Source of the DNA: Candidatus Poribacteria bacterium
GTDB taxonomy: Bacteria; Poribacteria; WGA-4E; WGA-3G
Reading direction: 5' to 3'
DNA length: 64,000 nucleotides
NCBI GenBank assembly: GCA_022827225.1
Contig: JAJDTJ010000129.1
Span: forward strand, 205,909-269,908
In this document: positions 51,084 to 59,403 of the stretch, in pieces
How the letters are laid out: every line of letters starts with the position of its first letter
Position numbering within the stretch: position 1 is the stretch's first letter
Notes under the pieces: generated by a model
Databases searched by the model: none
What the model was told of the DNA's origin: nothing
The model's input: only the letters and a program-made list of their open reading frames with translations
Program-made: the position numbers and the translations under genes

Positions 51084-51215
51084 CGGAACAAACTAAATGA
51101 AGATTAAATAAATATTTCGGTAATCGTTAAAGATCGCGAGCGCAGCTCGCTCCTACCAAGAGGCTATTGATGCATTACCGAATTAAATTCTTAAACTTCA
51201 TAAAGTTTGTTCTAC
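51084..51215. mobile_element. Small inverted-repeat element with an embedded palindrome
   Basis: Arms of about 43 bp (51084-51126 and 51171-51215; for example GAACAAACTAAATGAAG against CTTCATAAAGTTTGTTC, and TTCGGTAAT against ATTACCGAA) enclose a GCGAGC/GCTCGC palindrome with flanking TCCTAC at 51132-51156, a variant of the 27-nt family (site 4). No frame inside. It lies 27 bp before an extended -10 sequence (TGGTATAAT, 51241-51249) upstream of the permease-like gene. Confidence 0.55.
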
Positions 51216-51294
51216 ATAAAGAGAGATTTATTAACAGAAATGGTATAATAAAGCGAATGCATTAAGATTCTCTTAAGGGTTGACAGATATAAAT

Positions 51295-53202
51295 ATGGAT
51301 ACACCCCCACGCACTTCATTTGAAAGTATCACATGGCGGGCTATTCTGTTAGGACTCCTGTCGCTTCCACTCAATATTTACCTCGTTGTCCAGACGGAGA
51401 CGGTATGGACGACACAATATCCTACGACAATGGCGATTATCTTCAACGCCGTTTTTACGCTCTTCCTTGTCACGATTATCAACCTCCCATTAACACGCTA
51501 CCTCCCAAAATGGCGACTCACGCAAGCAGAGATGCTAACGGTGTACCTCATGGTAACGCTGGCATGCGTCGTGTGTGGACACGATCTCTTACAGGCAACG
51601 ATGTGCGTCTTGGGGCATGCGACATGGTTCGCGACGCCAGAGAACGAGTGGCAGTCCCTCTTTTTCCGATACATTCCGGACTGGATCGCTGTCATGAATC
51701 GGGGTGCCTTAACTGGTTATTATGAAGGGACATCTAACCTCTTTGAGATAGCGCATATCCGTGCCTGGATGCTACCGGTACTTGCCTGGTTGGTGTTCTT
51801 CTCGGCGCTTGCGTTTTCTATGATGATGCTCAGCGTCATTCTCCGTAAACAGTGGATCGAACATGAAAAATTGAGTTACCCGATCATTCTACTCCCGTTT
51901 GAGATGACGAAAGGTACGAGTTTCTATCGGAATCGGCTGCTTTGGATAGGTTTCGGTATCGGTTTTGGACTTGATCTGATTAACGGTATCAGTTTCCTCT
52001 ACCCTTATGTACCGAGCATCCCGATCCGACACGACATCGGGTTGCTGTTCACCGAAAAACCGCTGAGTGCCATCGGCTCAACACCGATTCATTTGAACCC
52101 TTATGCCATCGGTATCGGTTTCCTAATGCCGTTAGATTTGTCGCTCTCTTGTTGGCTGTTTTATCTCTTTTGGAAGGTGCAGCTTGTCTTCGGTGCGATG
52201 ACGGGGATGAACCAGACACCGGGCTATCCGCACATTGATATGCAATCGCTGGGTGCGTATTTCGGACTCTGTTTCTTCGCGCTCTGGATAACACACAAAC
52301 ACTTATGGCAAGTTATCCGTAATATCTTAGGTTTGAAAACAAGCCTTGATACCGCGACCGAGCCGATGGGGTACCGCGGCGCGTTCATCGGATTACTGAT
52401 GAGTATCGCAGTTGTGTTCGGATTTTGTCTGAAGGCGGGGATGTCGTGGTGGGGTGTGCTTGCGTTTTTCAGTATCCATTTCATACTCGTTTTAGCGTTC
52501 ACACGGATGCGTGCAGAACTCGGAACGCCAACAATGGATTTCTATCGTGCAGGTCCGGGTATCTTCCTTACTTCGATTCTTGGCTCCAGAAAGATTGGCG
52601 CGCCGACGTTGACAGGTTTCGCTTTCCTCTATGGGTTCACCCGGAATTACCGTTCGCAACCGATGCCGAATCAGTTAGAGGGGTTTAAACTCGCTGAAAA
52701 AGGGCAAATCAATACACGTCAACTGCTTTGGGTGATGTGGGGTGCGACGGTTATCGGGCTACTCATCGGGTTTGTTGCGTTTCTACATGCCGGTTATCGG
52801 CACGGCAGTTTGGGAACGTGGCGCGGACAGGAGGCGTTCAACGACTTGCAACGCTGGTTGACGCTCCCGAACGATACAGACTGGCGGCACCTCGGTTTCT
52901 TCGGATTCGGTATCTCTCTGACACTCACGACGCTCTTTATGCGGCTGCGATTTATCTGGTGGCAGCTGCATCCGCTTGCCTATCCGCTTGCAGGTAACTG
53001 GAACTTTGGTCGGCTCTGGTTTCCTGTCTTTCTGGCGTGGTTGATAAAGTCGATACTGATTCGGCACGGTGGGATTGGCGCGTACCGCCGAACACTGCCT
53101 CTCTTCTTCGGGACAATGCTCGGTGAATTTGTCATGGGGAGTATCTGGGCGATTTTAGGGTTATTCCTCGGACAACGGATGTATTCGTTTAAACATTGGT
53201 GA
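51295..53202 (+). CDS. Polytopic membrane protein, DUF6785/OPT-like
   Basis: 635 residues with about twelve to fourteen membrane spans (AILLGLLSLPLNIYLVVQTE, IIFNAVFTLFLVTIINLPLT, MLTVYLMVTLACVVCGHDLL, and so on) and loops such as KQWIEHEKLSYPIILLPFEM and FTRMRAELGTPTMDFYRAGP, which I associate with the DUF6784/DUF6785 proteins of Planctomycetes and Poribacteria, distantly like oligopeptide transporters. The substrate is unknown. ATG 51295 is preferred, though a TTG at 51280 is possible and no close ribosome-binding site is seen. An intrinsic terminator follows. Confidence 0.7.
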   Translation: MDTPPRTSFESITWRAILLGLLSLPLNIYLVVQTETVWTTQYPTTMAIIFNAVFTLFLVTIINLPLTRYLPKWRLTQAEMLTVYLMVTLACVVCGHDLLQATMCVLGHATWFATPENEWQSLFFRYIPDWIAVMNRGALTGYYEGTSNLFEIAHIRAWMLPVLAWLVFFSALAFSMMMLSVILRKQWIEHEKLSYPIILLPFEMTKGTSFYRNRLLWIGFGIGFGLDLINGISFLYPYVPSIPIRHDIGLLFTEKPLSAIGSTPIHLNPYAIGIGFLMPLDLSLSCWLFYLFWKVQLVFGAMTGMNQTPGYPHIDMQSLGAYFGLCFFALWITHKHLWQVIRNILGLKTSLDTATEPMGYRGAFIGLLMSIAVVFGFCLKAGMSWWGVLAFFSIHFILVLAFTRMRAELGTPTMDFYRAGPGIFLTSILGSRKIGAPTLTGFAFLYGFTRNYRSQPMPNQLEGFKLAEKGQINTRQLLWVMWGATVIGLLIGFVAFLHAGYRHGSLGTWRGQEAFNDLQRWLTLPNDTDWRHLGFFGFGISLTLTTLFMRLRFIWWQLHPLAYPLAGNWNFGRLWFPVFLAWLIKSILIRHGGIGAYRRTLPLFFGTMLGEFVMGSIWAILGLFLGQRMYSFKHW

Positions 53203-53220
53203 ACTGTTCCATTGAATTCC

Positions 53221-53243
53221 GCCTATTACTTTAGGCATTTTTT
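53221..53243 (+). terminator. Intrinsic terminator after the permease-like gene
   Basis: GCCTA (53221-53225), 6-nt loop, TAGGC (53232-53236), then ATTTTTT. The stem is short, but the place, 19 nt after the stop and before a convergent gene, is right. Confidence 0.5.
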
Positions 53244-53304
53244 GTGGTGAAGGGAAGCGCAACCTGCCTAGAACGTTCTAAATGCTATTCCAGACAGGTG
53301 CAGC

Positions 53305-53874
53305 TTACGATTCGTCGTTCTGCTGTTGTGCTCGAATTTCTTGGAGTATCTCGACAACAGTCTCCATTTGTCCCTCAAGTCTGCCAATACGCTGTTCGAC
53401 AGATGTCGTTGCTTCAGCATCTTCATCCTCGTCTGAGGTAACTTCGACGGTTTCGACAGTATCGGTATCCGTGTCTTGTTCTTGCCCTTTCCAGATGTCT
53501 TTAAGGAAGGGCGGCATTGATTGTCGGACAACCTCACTGACATCCTTGAGTTCACCACCAATGGTTTTCTTCATCTGGATGAGAGTGGAGTCGAAATCAT
53601 CAACACATCCTTCTCTGACGTATGCTGAGACTTGGTGGCACGCGAAACAGATGTCGCCGAAAGAGGCATCCGTTTCGAGGGGTTCAAACAGTCCGTCGGG
53701 TACGGCACTAAGGTCCGTGAGCAGGTTAAGTGCGTTGTTAAATTGCCGAGCGCACCGTTCGGCACCGTCTGAGAAATGTTCTGTAATCGCGGAAGTTTCT
53801 ACAATACGTGCTGTGGTTTCTAATAGCCGTAGAATCCTGCGAATTTCCTTTTGGGATTCATGTTCGTTAGACAT
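53305..53874 (-). CDS. Cytoplasmic coiled-coil protein with a CxxCH motif
   Basis: 189 residues from ATG 53874 (AAGGAG 8 nt upstream; frame to 53985 has no support). N-terminal helices (EIRRILRLLETTARIVETSA), a CFACH motif at residues 76-80, an acidic stretch (TSDEDEDAEATTSVEQ) and a C-terminal coiled coil (RIGRLEGQMETVVEILQEIR). CxxCH is the haem c attachment motif, but there is no export signal, so metal binding or chance is more likely. No family recognised. Confidence 0.6.
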   Translation of the reverse strand: MSNEHESQKEIRRILRLLETTARIVETSAITEHFSDGAERCARQFNNALNLLTDLSAVPDGLFEPLETDASFGDICFACHQVSAYVREGCVDDFDSTLIQMKKTIGGELKDVSEVVRQSMPPFLKDIWKGQEQDTDTDTVETVEVTSDEDEDAEATTSVEQRIGRLEGQMETVVEILQEIRAQQQNDES

Positions 53875-53900
53875 GGTTATCTCCTTTTTAAGTCGATTTA

Positions 53901-54072
53901 TTATATAGAGTCCGTTTAGATTGAAAAGGATAGTACAAAATACAACTTGCGCGATTCCTTCGACAAGTGTGCCACAAATAAGCAAGAGAACGGAAAGTGA
54001 ATGGCAATTTCCGAAACTGCCTATCGGATTTGTCTATATAGAGTCACCTCGAACTAAAAGGAGAGTAAAAAA
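53901..54072. repeat. Pair of 40-bp direct repeats with promoter-like words
   Basis: 53901-53940 and 54033-54072 share TATATAGAGTC followed by a similar AAAAGGA-AGTA part (about 70 percent identical by eye). The first overlaps the likely -10 region (TATAAT on the reverse strand, about 53900) of the coiled-coil gene. They may be binding sites for a regulator. Confidence 0.35.
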
Positions 54073-54105
54073 TCTATAAGACTTAGGAATTACCGGTGCC
54101 GCACT

Positions 54106-55320
54106 TCAGATGGTTTCGGATTTTAATTCATTGACGTTTCGGCGGACCTTGATGACCGCTTTAATAATGTCCTCTATAGCCTCCTCGTTTGCCATAAGGA
54201 TGTTTTGGCTGAGGGAGAGACCTGTTTGACATATTTTTTCGGTTTCAGGACAGTGTACATCGTCGTACTTGAGCCCTTGACCGAATAGATTAGTGGCGAG
54301 AAACGATGCACGGTACATAGGCGTGGTATACCAATATCCGATCGGTATACCTTCAGCGCGCATCGCGCGGAGAAAGGTCTCACGGGAGATACCTTCAAAC
54401 TCTTCGGAATCGAAGAGTGCTTTATACCCGTGGCATCCGCCGCGCGTCGCGCGCGGGTCGAGTGGTGTGACTTTGATACCGGGCACCTCGCCGAGCCAAC
54501 CGTCTAACCATCGCATGTTCTTATGCCGGTAATTGGTCTCAGCTTCAAGCCGTGTTAGGCGTGAAAGGAGAAGGGCTGCTTGCCATTCCGTCATTCGGAA
54601 GTTACTGCCGAAGGGTTCCGCTACGCCGAATTCAGCATCGGGCAGTGTGCGCCCGCAGTTATGCAGTGCGTACGCCCGTTCGTAGAGTTCACGATCGTTG
54701 ACCAAAACGATGCCGCCTTCACCGGCGCAAAGGTTCTTTGAGGATTGGAAGCTGAAGCATCCGAAATGTCCCCAACTACCGACACCGCGTCCGCGCCATT
54801 CTGCGCCGTGTGCTTGTGCGCAATCTTCGACGATCTTAAGGTTGTGTCGTTTCGCGATGTCAACGAGTGCGTCCAAGTCCGCTGGATAACCCGCGATGTG
54901 AACAGGTAGAATAACTTTCGTCTTTTCGGTTATCGCGGTTTCGACTTTAGAAGCATCCAACAGGAAACTGTCCGGTGCAGTATCGACAAAGACCGGCACA
55001 GCATGTGTCATCAGAATCGCGACAACTGTTGCTTGGAAGGTGTAAGGCGTTGTGATGACTTCGTCGCCTGGACAAACGCCAGCTGCTTTGAGTGCCACAT
55101 AGAGTGCTGTGGTGCCGCTATTGACGCAAACGCCGTAGTTCGCGCCTTGGAATTCGGCGAATTGTTGTGCGAATTCGGGGACTTTCGGGCCACCGACTCC
55201 CCATTGTCCGCTCTTGTAGATACTTTCAAACGCTTCGATATCGGTAGGATCCTGTATGGGCCAAGTAGGGTAACCGGCTGTTCGGACAGGTTCGCCACCG
55301 TTTATTGCCAATGTTGCCAT
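54106..55320 (-). CDS. DegT/DnrJ/EryC1/StrS-family aminotransferase
   Basis: A 404-residue PLP enzyme that aminates keto-sugars, or a related sugar aminotransferase. The PLP lysine is K195 in FSFQSSKNLCAGEGG; D166 in VEDCAQAHGA contacts the pyridine nitrogen; VNSGTTALYVALKAAGV is the family's phosphate-binding turn and TPYTFQAT the substrate loop. ATG 55320 is chosen because GGGGGATGAG precedes it. It lies 21 nt after the DUF402 gene. No other sugar-nucleotide genes are near, so the product cannot be named. Confidence 0.9.
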   Translation of the reverse strand: MATLAINGGEPVRTAGYPTWPIQDPTDIEAFESIYKSGQWGVGGPKVPEFAQQFAEFQGANYGVCVNSGTTALYVALKAAGVCPGDEVITTPYTFQATVVAILMTHAVPVFVDTAPDSFLLDASKVETAITEKTKVILPVHIAGYPADLDALVDIAKRHNLKIVEDCAQAHGAEWRGRGVGSWGHFGCFSFQSSKNLCAGEGGIVLVNDRELYERAYALHNCGRTLPDAEFGVAEPFGSNFRMTEWQAALLLSRLTRLEAETNYRHKNMRWLDGWLGEVPGIKVTPLDPRATRGGCHGYKALFDSEEFEGISRETFLRAMRAEGIPIGYWYTTPMYRASFLATNLFGQGLKYDDVHCPETEKICQTGLSLSQNILMANEEAIEDIIKAVIKVRRNVNELKSETI

Positions 55321-55341
55321 CTTCTCATCCCCCTTCAATCG

Positions 55342-55896
55342 TTACGCTAACTTTTCTACATAATCCTGCAAATCTGGTAGTTGTGCCCTATCAAACACGT
55401 CTTGTAAAAGAGAATCTAAATGACCGTCTTCAACCTTAGCAATCAATGTATCGAGAACATCTCGTGCTTTTCTTTCTAATTCGGTGTCAATCGCGCCGAT
55501 TTGGATTGCCTCTTCAAATTCGTCTTCATCCTGAATTTCATAGGTGCCGTCTGGGTTTATCCAGAGGTCTAAGAACAGGTCGGTTATCTCGAAACAGTCA
55601 AGTTCACCCGCCGTATTCATGCGCCGCTTGACGGGTTTCATAATATCGCAGTAATAACCGGTCCACTCGTTATCCAGATTGTAAACTTTGCCGATATCAT
55701 ACCAAAGTCCCGTAAACACGAACCAGACCGCGGCGAAGTTGTCTGCTAAAACCGTTTCACCGTTTTGAACTATCGGTGAAGATGGCTTAACCCGCTGAGA
55801 CGTGACAATAACGTCGTCGTCTATATAAAGCAATTGCTGTTGGAAGTGATTCACCCTGTCAGGCGGTCTTTTATAGGTAAGTGTTACGGTTTCCAT
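55342..55896 (-). CDS. DUF402 family protein
   Basis: 184 residues with the DUF402 signature: VWFVFTGLWYDIGKVYNLDN, EWTGYYCDIMKPVKR, DLFLDLWINPDG and DEDEFEEA. Members include nucleoside tri/diphosphatases and RNA-cleaving proteins, using the acidic residues to bind metal. ATG 55896 is chosen because AACCGCAAGGAAA lies 11 nt before it; a longer frame begins at an MKW leader 26 codons earlier (55974) in the same frame. Upstream is the triplicated leader repeat. Confidence 0.75.
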   Translation of the reverse strand: METVTLTYKRPPDRVNHFQQQLLYIDDDVIVTSQRVKPSSPIVQNGETVLADNFAAVWFVFTGLWYDIGKVYNLDNEWTGYYCDIMKPVKRRMNTAGELDCFEITDLFLDLWINPDGTYEIQDEDEFEEAIQIGAIDTELERKARDVLDTLIAKVEDGHLDSLLQDVFDRAQLPDLQDYVEKLA

Positions 55897-55899
55897 GTT

Positions 55900-56130
55900 T
55901 TTATATTTCCTTGCGGTTCGTTGAGGTGGTTGTGGGTTGAAAGTTCCTCTCCGTATACCCGCTTTCCATTTCATATTTTATATTTCCTTGCGGTTCGTTG
56001 AGGTGAGTTGTGGGTTGAAAGTTCCTCTCCGTATACCCGCTTTCCATTTCATATTTTATATTTCCTTGCGGTTCGTTGAGGTTGACTTGGCAAAAGACGT
56101 GCTTCTCCGTAGCGTCACCCTCCATTTCAT
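55900..56130 (-). repeat. Three tandem copies of a 77-78-bp leader cassette
   Basis: Units start at about 55900, 55977 and 56055. Units 1 and 2 are almost identical, unit 3 is diverged. On the reverse strand each carries a small frame beginning ATGAAATGG (Met-Lys-Trp; at 55974, 56052, 56130) and ends with CGAACCGCAAGGAAATAT, i.e. a ribosome-binding site for the next start. The first leads to the DUF402 start. Confidence 0.85.
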
Positions 56131-56168
56131 TACGGGTTTGCGGCTTTGGATTACGTCCATCCTCCAGG

Positions 56169-57224
56169 TTACCCGTTGTCTTGTGCTGGGCAGTAGGCCG
56201 CAATTGCCTCACGGAAGGCTTTGATATGCTTTGGTGTCGTGCCACAACAACCGCCTATTAGGTAAGCACCGGCTTCGATGAGTGCCGGAATATGGCTTGC
56301 CATCTGCTCGGGTGTCTGTGTATAGACGGTATTATGGTTTTCGTCAAGTTTTGGCATGCCTGCATTCGGATATGCCATCATCCATTTCCCGTTGATCTGT
56401 TTTTCGGTGAGTGCGGTCTGCAGCTGCTGTGTGCCGGTAATGGCGTAAGGCATCCCTGTATGTTCGTCCCGTCTGGATTCCGCGCCGCAGTTGACACCGA
56501 GGATACTAACGGCATCTAATAGGGAGCCGTTTTCCGAAAATTCGCTGTCCGTGAGAACCTCAAGGAGATCAGCAGGGGAATTTCCCCAATCTGTCCGGTA
56601 TATGACCTTGCCGGTGCGTCGTTCCTTCGTCCATTTGTACGTTAAATTTACTGCAATCGGGAGGCCTGTTTCACGTGCAATGTCCACAGCGATGGCTGCC
56701 TCCTTCGCGGAGAACATCGTTTCGAGGCATAGGAAATCGACACCTTGCTCTGCGAGGGTATGGATAACTAATTTATGTGCCTCTCTGGCATCTGCGTTGG
56801 GTATCCCGAAAGTGGTATCGCCGCTGTCTGCCTCAATTGCGCCCGGAGAGGGTCCGACGGAGCCTGCGATATAGACATCTTTTTCGTTCTGTTCGGCAGC
56901 GGCTTTTGTGTGTTGCACAGCGAGCCGTATCAGACGTTTCGCGTCCGATGTGTCTTGTCCTGCCATTTCTAAATGGAGCGGTGATGCCACAAAGGTATTT
57001 GTTCCGATTGCTTCAGCACCTGCGCGGATATAGTCCGAATGGATATCGACAACCTCAGCCGGATGTAGTTCATTGGCGAGTGCGCTGTTCGCGAGTTCTA
57101 TACGGCGTGCAAAGAGTTGCGAACCGAATCCGCCGTCGTAGAGAATCGGTTTATCCAATTTTAATCGTTCTTGAAATTTTTTAATTTTACCTTGCGGTTC
57201 GGTGAGATGGACTGATGGTTTCAC
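56169..57224 (-). CDS. Homocysteine S-methyltransferase family protein
   Basis: 351 residues. A pterin-independent homocysteine methyltransferase barrel: YDGGFGSQLFARRIELANSA (residues 29-48), AGAEAIGTNTFVASP, GSVGPSPGAIE, and the zinc cysteines in ILGVNCGAES and GGCCGTTPKH (Cys 326-327). It moves a methyl group onto homocysteine or a similar thiol, and sits next to a corrinoid protein and its activator, which could be methyl donor partners. GTG 57224 with GGAGG is the only good start; the conserved AACCGCAAGG leader is inside the frame (TEPQGKIKKF), and at the usual start position the codon is TTT, so the start may have shifted upstream. Confidence 0.85.
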   Translation of the reverse strand: MKPSVHLTEPQGKIKKFQERLKLDKPILYDGGFGSQLFARRIELANSALANELHPAEVVDIHSDYIRAGAEAIGTNTFVASPLHLEMAGQDTSDAKRLIRLAVQHTKAAAEQNEKDVYIAGSVGPSPGAIEADSGDTTFGIPNADAREAHKLVIHTLAEQGVDFLCLETMFSAKEAAIAVDIARETGLPIAVNLTYKWTKERRTGKVIYRTDWGNSPADLLEVLTDSEFSENGSLLDAVSILGVNCGAESRRDEHTGMPYAITGTQQLQTALTEKQINGKWMMAYPNAGMPKLDENHNTVYTQTPEQMASHIPALIEAGAYLIGGCCGTTPKHIKAFREAIAAYCPAQDNG

Positions 57225-57341
57225 GTTTCCTCCATTGTCTTGGGTTCTCCTATCTCTTAAAAATTGGACAAACCCTCAGTCGCGTAGAATTTGCCAGAAG
57301 TCGTTGTGAAACGAAGTGGAACAACGCCCAGGAGCCTATAA

Positions 57342-59225
57342 TTAAAAAAACATCGGTTTGAATTGACAACCTTCCACGAATATATCAAAGAAATCGGGGG
57401 TCGTTTCTAATTCGATATGCTCAATATTGTTAACGAATGCTTCAATATTTGCGCGTTTTTTGTCAGAAAGAAGGACAGCTGTCGCGCCCGCGATTGCAGC
57501 GTTGCCTATTTTGACGACCTTTGCTTCTGGTACAGGTGCAAGGAATCCGATTTCAACGGCATCTTGTAGGTTAACGTAATTCGCAAAGCCTCCCGCCAAG
57601 AAGAGTGTTGTGATGTCTTCGGGGACACAACCGAAATGTCGGAGGACAATATACTGTCCGCAGTAATTTGCTGCTTTTGCTTGTGCGAGATTGCTTGCAT
57701 CCTCGCGTGAGAACGTGATCCCGTGTTCTGGTAAAAGCGATATAAGTCGCTGCTTTCTATCCGAGAAGACGCCTTTCGGACTCATCTGATCATTTCGGCG
57801 CAGCTCCGCGAGGAGCGAAATCAACCCGGAACCGCACAGACCTTGTGGGGGTTCGTCATCAATCGTCGTCCAATCGAATTGGCTACCATTCCATTTTACG
57901 GATTCAATGGCACCCGGGTAAGCAGGCATTCCGTATTCAATACCGCCGCCTTCAAATGCGGGACCCGCAGGACACGATGCGGCGACCATGCGCTCCGTAT
58001 TTCCGACCACGACTTCGGTGTTCGTGCCGACATCGACTAACATGATGGTTTCGTTCTGTGAGTTGATGTTGATTGAGACTAAATCTGCGGCGACATCTGC
58101 ACCGACATGGCTGGCAATCAACGGCAAACTGTAGACCATCGCCTTCGGGTTCGCGCGGATCCCCAAGCGACGTGTTTTTTCAGTCAGCGATGTGGTTGAA
58201 CGGATGCCGTCCCGATATTCGTGTTCAATCACGGATTTATAGGGCTTTTGTCCGATGCTTTGCACATCCTGTTTGAAGAAAATATCGCGCATCGTTGTGT
58301 TTCCGACAACGACGACTTCATAAATCTCCTGTCGGACGAAGTTATGCCTGTCGCACAACTCCATGATTTCACTGTTTAGTGCAGCGATAAGCGAGCGGCG
58401 GAGTTCTCCGTGAAATTCACCATCATAGCTGATACGGTTCATGATGTCGCTGCCCCCGAAACGCTGCGGGTTTTCAAAAGAGCTAACGGAGACGGTTTTT
58501 CCGTTCTCCAAGTCCACCAGATTCGCCACGACTGTCGTTGTGCCGATGTCTATGGCTAACCCGTAAAGGTGTCCTCGGTAACGGTCGATAGGTTCATCGT
58601 TGTAGTAGACGGTTCCGTCGCGGTGTGTGACCCGTGGGTTCAGTTCCAAAGTTTGATCGCCATCTATCGTGGTATGCGTCAGGATCCTCGGTGTGCGCCG
58701 GAGGGGTGTGAATTCGACATCCGAATTGACATCGAGAACAACCGCTTGGCAGGCGAGGCGGTAGTTCTCGCGCAGGAAGGCTTCTGCCTCGTTAGGGGGG
58801 CGCAGGCTGTCCATACCGCGTTTAATTTCAACGATGCATTCGTGGCACTGACCGGTTCGGAAGCAGGAGGTGGGGACCTGGACGGCTAAGTCGTCGGCAT
58901 AGTCAAAAACGGTTTTGCCGGGGGTGAGTCGATGCACCTTTCCGTCGCTTATGATTGTGCCTTGGAATTCGGCTGTTTGATCGGGTGTATCCGTCTCCCA
59001 TGCGCTGCGATAATCCAATTTATCGTCCCCGACACATAGCAGTCCTGTTCCTTCATCGATTTTCCGTTGGTTTCGGCAGCCGAACTGCGCTGTGCAGTGG
59101 TCAAACCGATTTTTGTAGGGACACCGATAGGTCGCTTGTTCATCGGCGTGGACAACCAGTCCTTCAAAAATCTGCGTAATTTTATCGAGACGCTTTTCGT
59201 ATTCGGCTTTGTCTATCTTTTTCAA
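57342..59225 (-). CDS. Corrinoid reductive activator (RACE/RamA-like, DUF4445)
   Basis: 627 residues from TTG 59225, which lies 11 nt after AAGGA of the AACCGCAAGGAAA leader. A Cys-rich N-terminus (YRCPYKNRFDHCTAQFGC), a plant-type [2Fe-2S] ferredoxin domain (VPTSCFRTGQCHECIVEI and a fourth Cys in YRLACQAVV), a linker, then the ASKHA ATPase-like DUF4445 part (GLAIDIGTTTVVANL, VVVGNTTMRDIFFKQ, LVDVGTNTEVVVG, LCGSGLISLLAEL, LFLAGGFANYVNL). These proteins use ATP and low-potential electrons to return Co(II) corrinoid to Co(I). The target is most likely the corrinoid protein encoded just upstream at 59404. Confidence 0.88.
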   Translation of the reverse strand: MKKIDKAEYEKRLDKITQIFEGLVVHADEQATYRCPYKNRFDHCTAQFGCRNQRKIDEGTGLLCVGDDKLDYRSAWETDTPDQTAEFQGTIISDGKVHRLTPGKTVFDYADDLAVQVPTSCFRTGQCHECIVEIKRGMDSLRPPNEAEAFLRENYRLACQAVVLDVNSDVEFTPLRRTPRILTHTTIDGDQTLELNPRVTHRDGTVYYNDEPIDRYRGHLYGLAIDIGTTTVVANLVDLENGKTVSVSSFENPQRFGGSDIMNRISYDGEFHGELRRSLIAALNSEIMELCDRHNFVRQEIYEVVVVGNTTMRDIFFKQDVQSIGQKPYKSVIEHEYRDGIRSTTSLTEKTRRLGIRANPKAMVYSLPLIASHVGADVAADLVSININSQNETIMLVDVGTNTEVVVGNTERMVAASCPAGPAFEGGGIEYGMPAYPGAIESVKWNGSQFDWTTIDDEPPQGLCGSGLISLLAELRRNDQMSPKGVFSDRKQRLISLLPEHGITFSREDASNLAQAKAANYCGQYIVLRHFGCVPEDITTLFLAGGFANYVNLQDAVEIGFLAPVPEAKVVKIGNAAIAGATAVLLSDKKRANIEAFVNNIEHIELETTPDFFDIFVEGCQFKPMFF

Positions 59226-59234
59226 TTTTTTAAT

Positions 59235-59247
59235 TTTCCTTGCGGTT
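59235..59247 (-). promoter_or_regulatory. AACCGCAAGGAAA leader of the corrinoid activator gene
   Basis: AACCGCAAGGAAA on the reverse strand (59247-59235), 11 nt from AAGGA to the TTG start at 59225. Same motif and spacing as at 13497, 55907 and 63560. Confidence 0.6.
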
Positions 59248-59403
59248 AAACAACAGAGAACTTGACATTTGATATCCTTTCTTAAATCTGAAGAAATACC
59301 CAAGCCAAAACCCTTCCACTTCGTTTCAGACGATATGCTTGGGCTTAGAGGATAAGCACAAAAACTATCCGATATTTGGATAAACTCGGTTACTTACAAA
59401 GTG

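Noticed and set aside
55900..56130. Tandem repeat as a short CRISPR array
   Set aside because: There are no spacers; the units are contiguous and carry ribosome-binding sites and small frames.
55901..56245. A 114-codon frame in the leader region as a gene
   Set aside because: It reads through the tandem leader repeats and the end of the methyltransferase gene; its repetitive product simply reflects the repeats.
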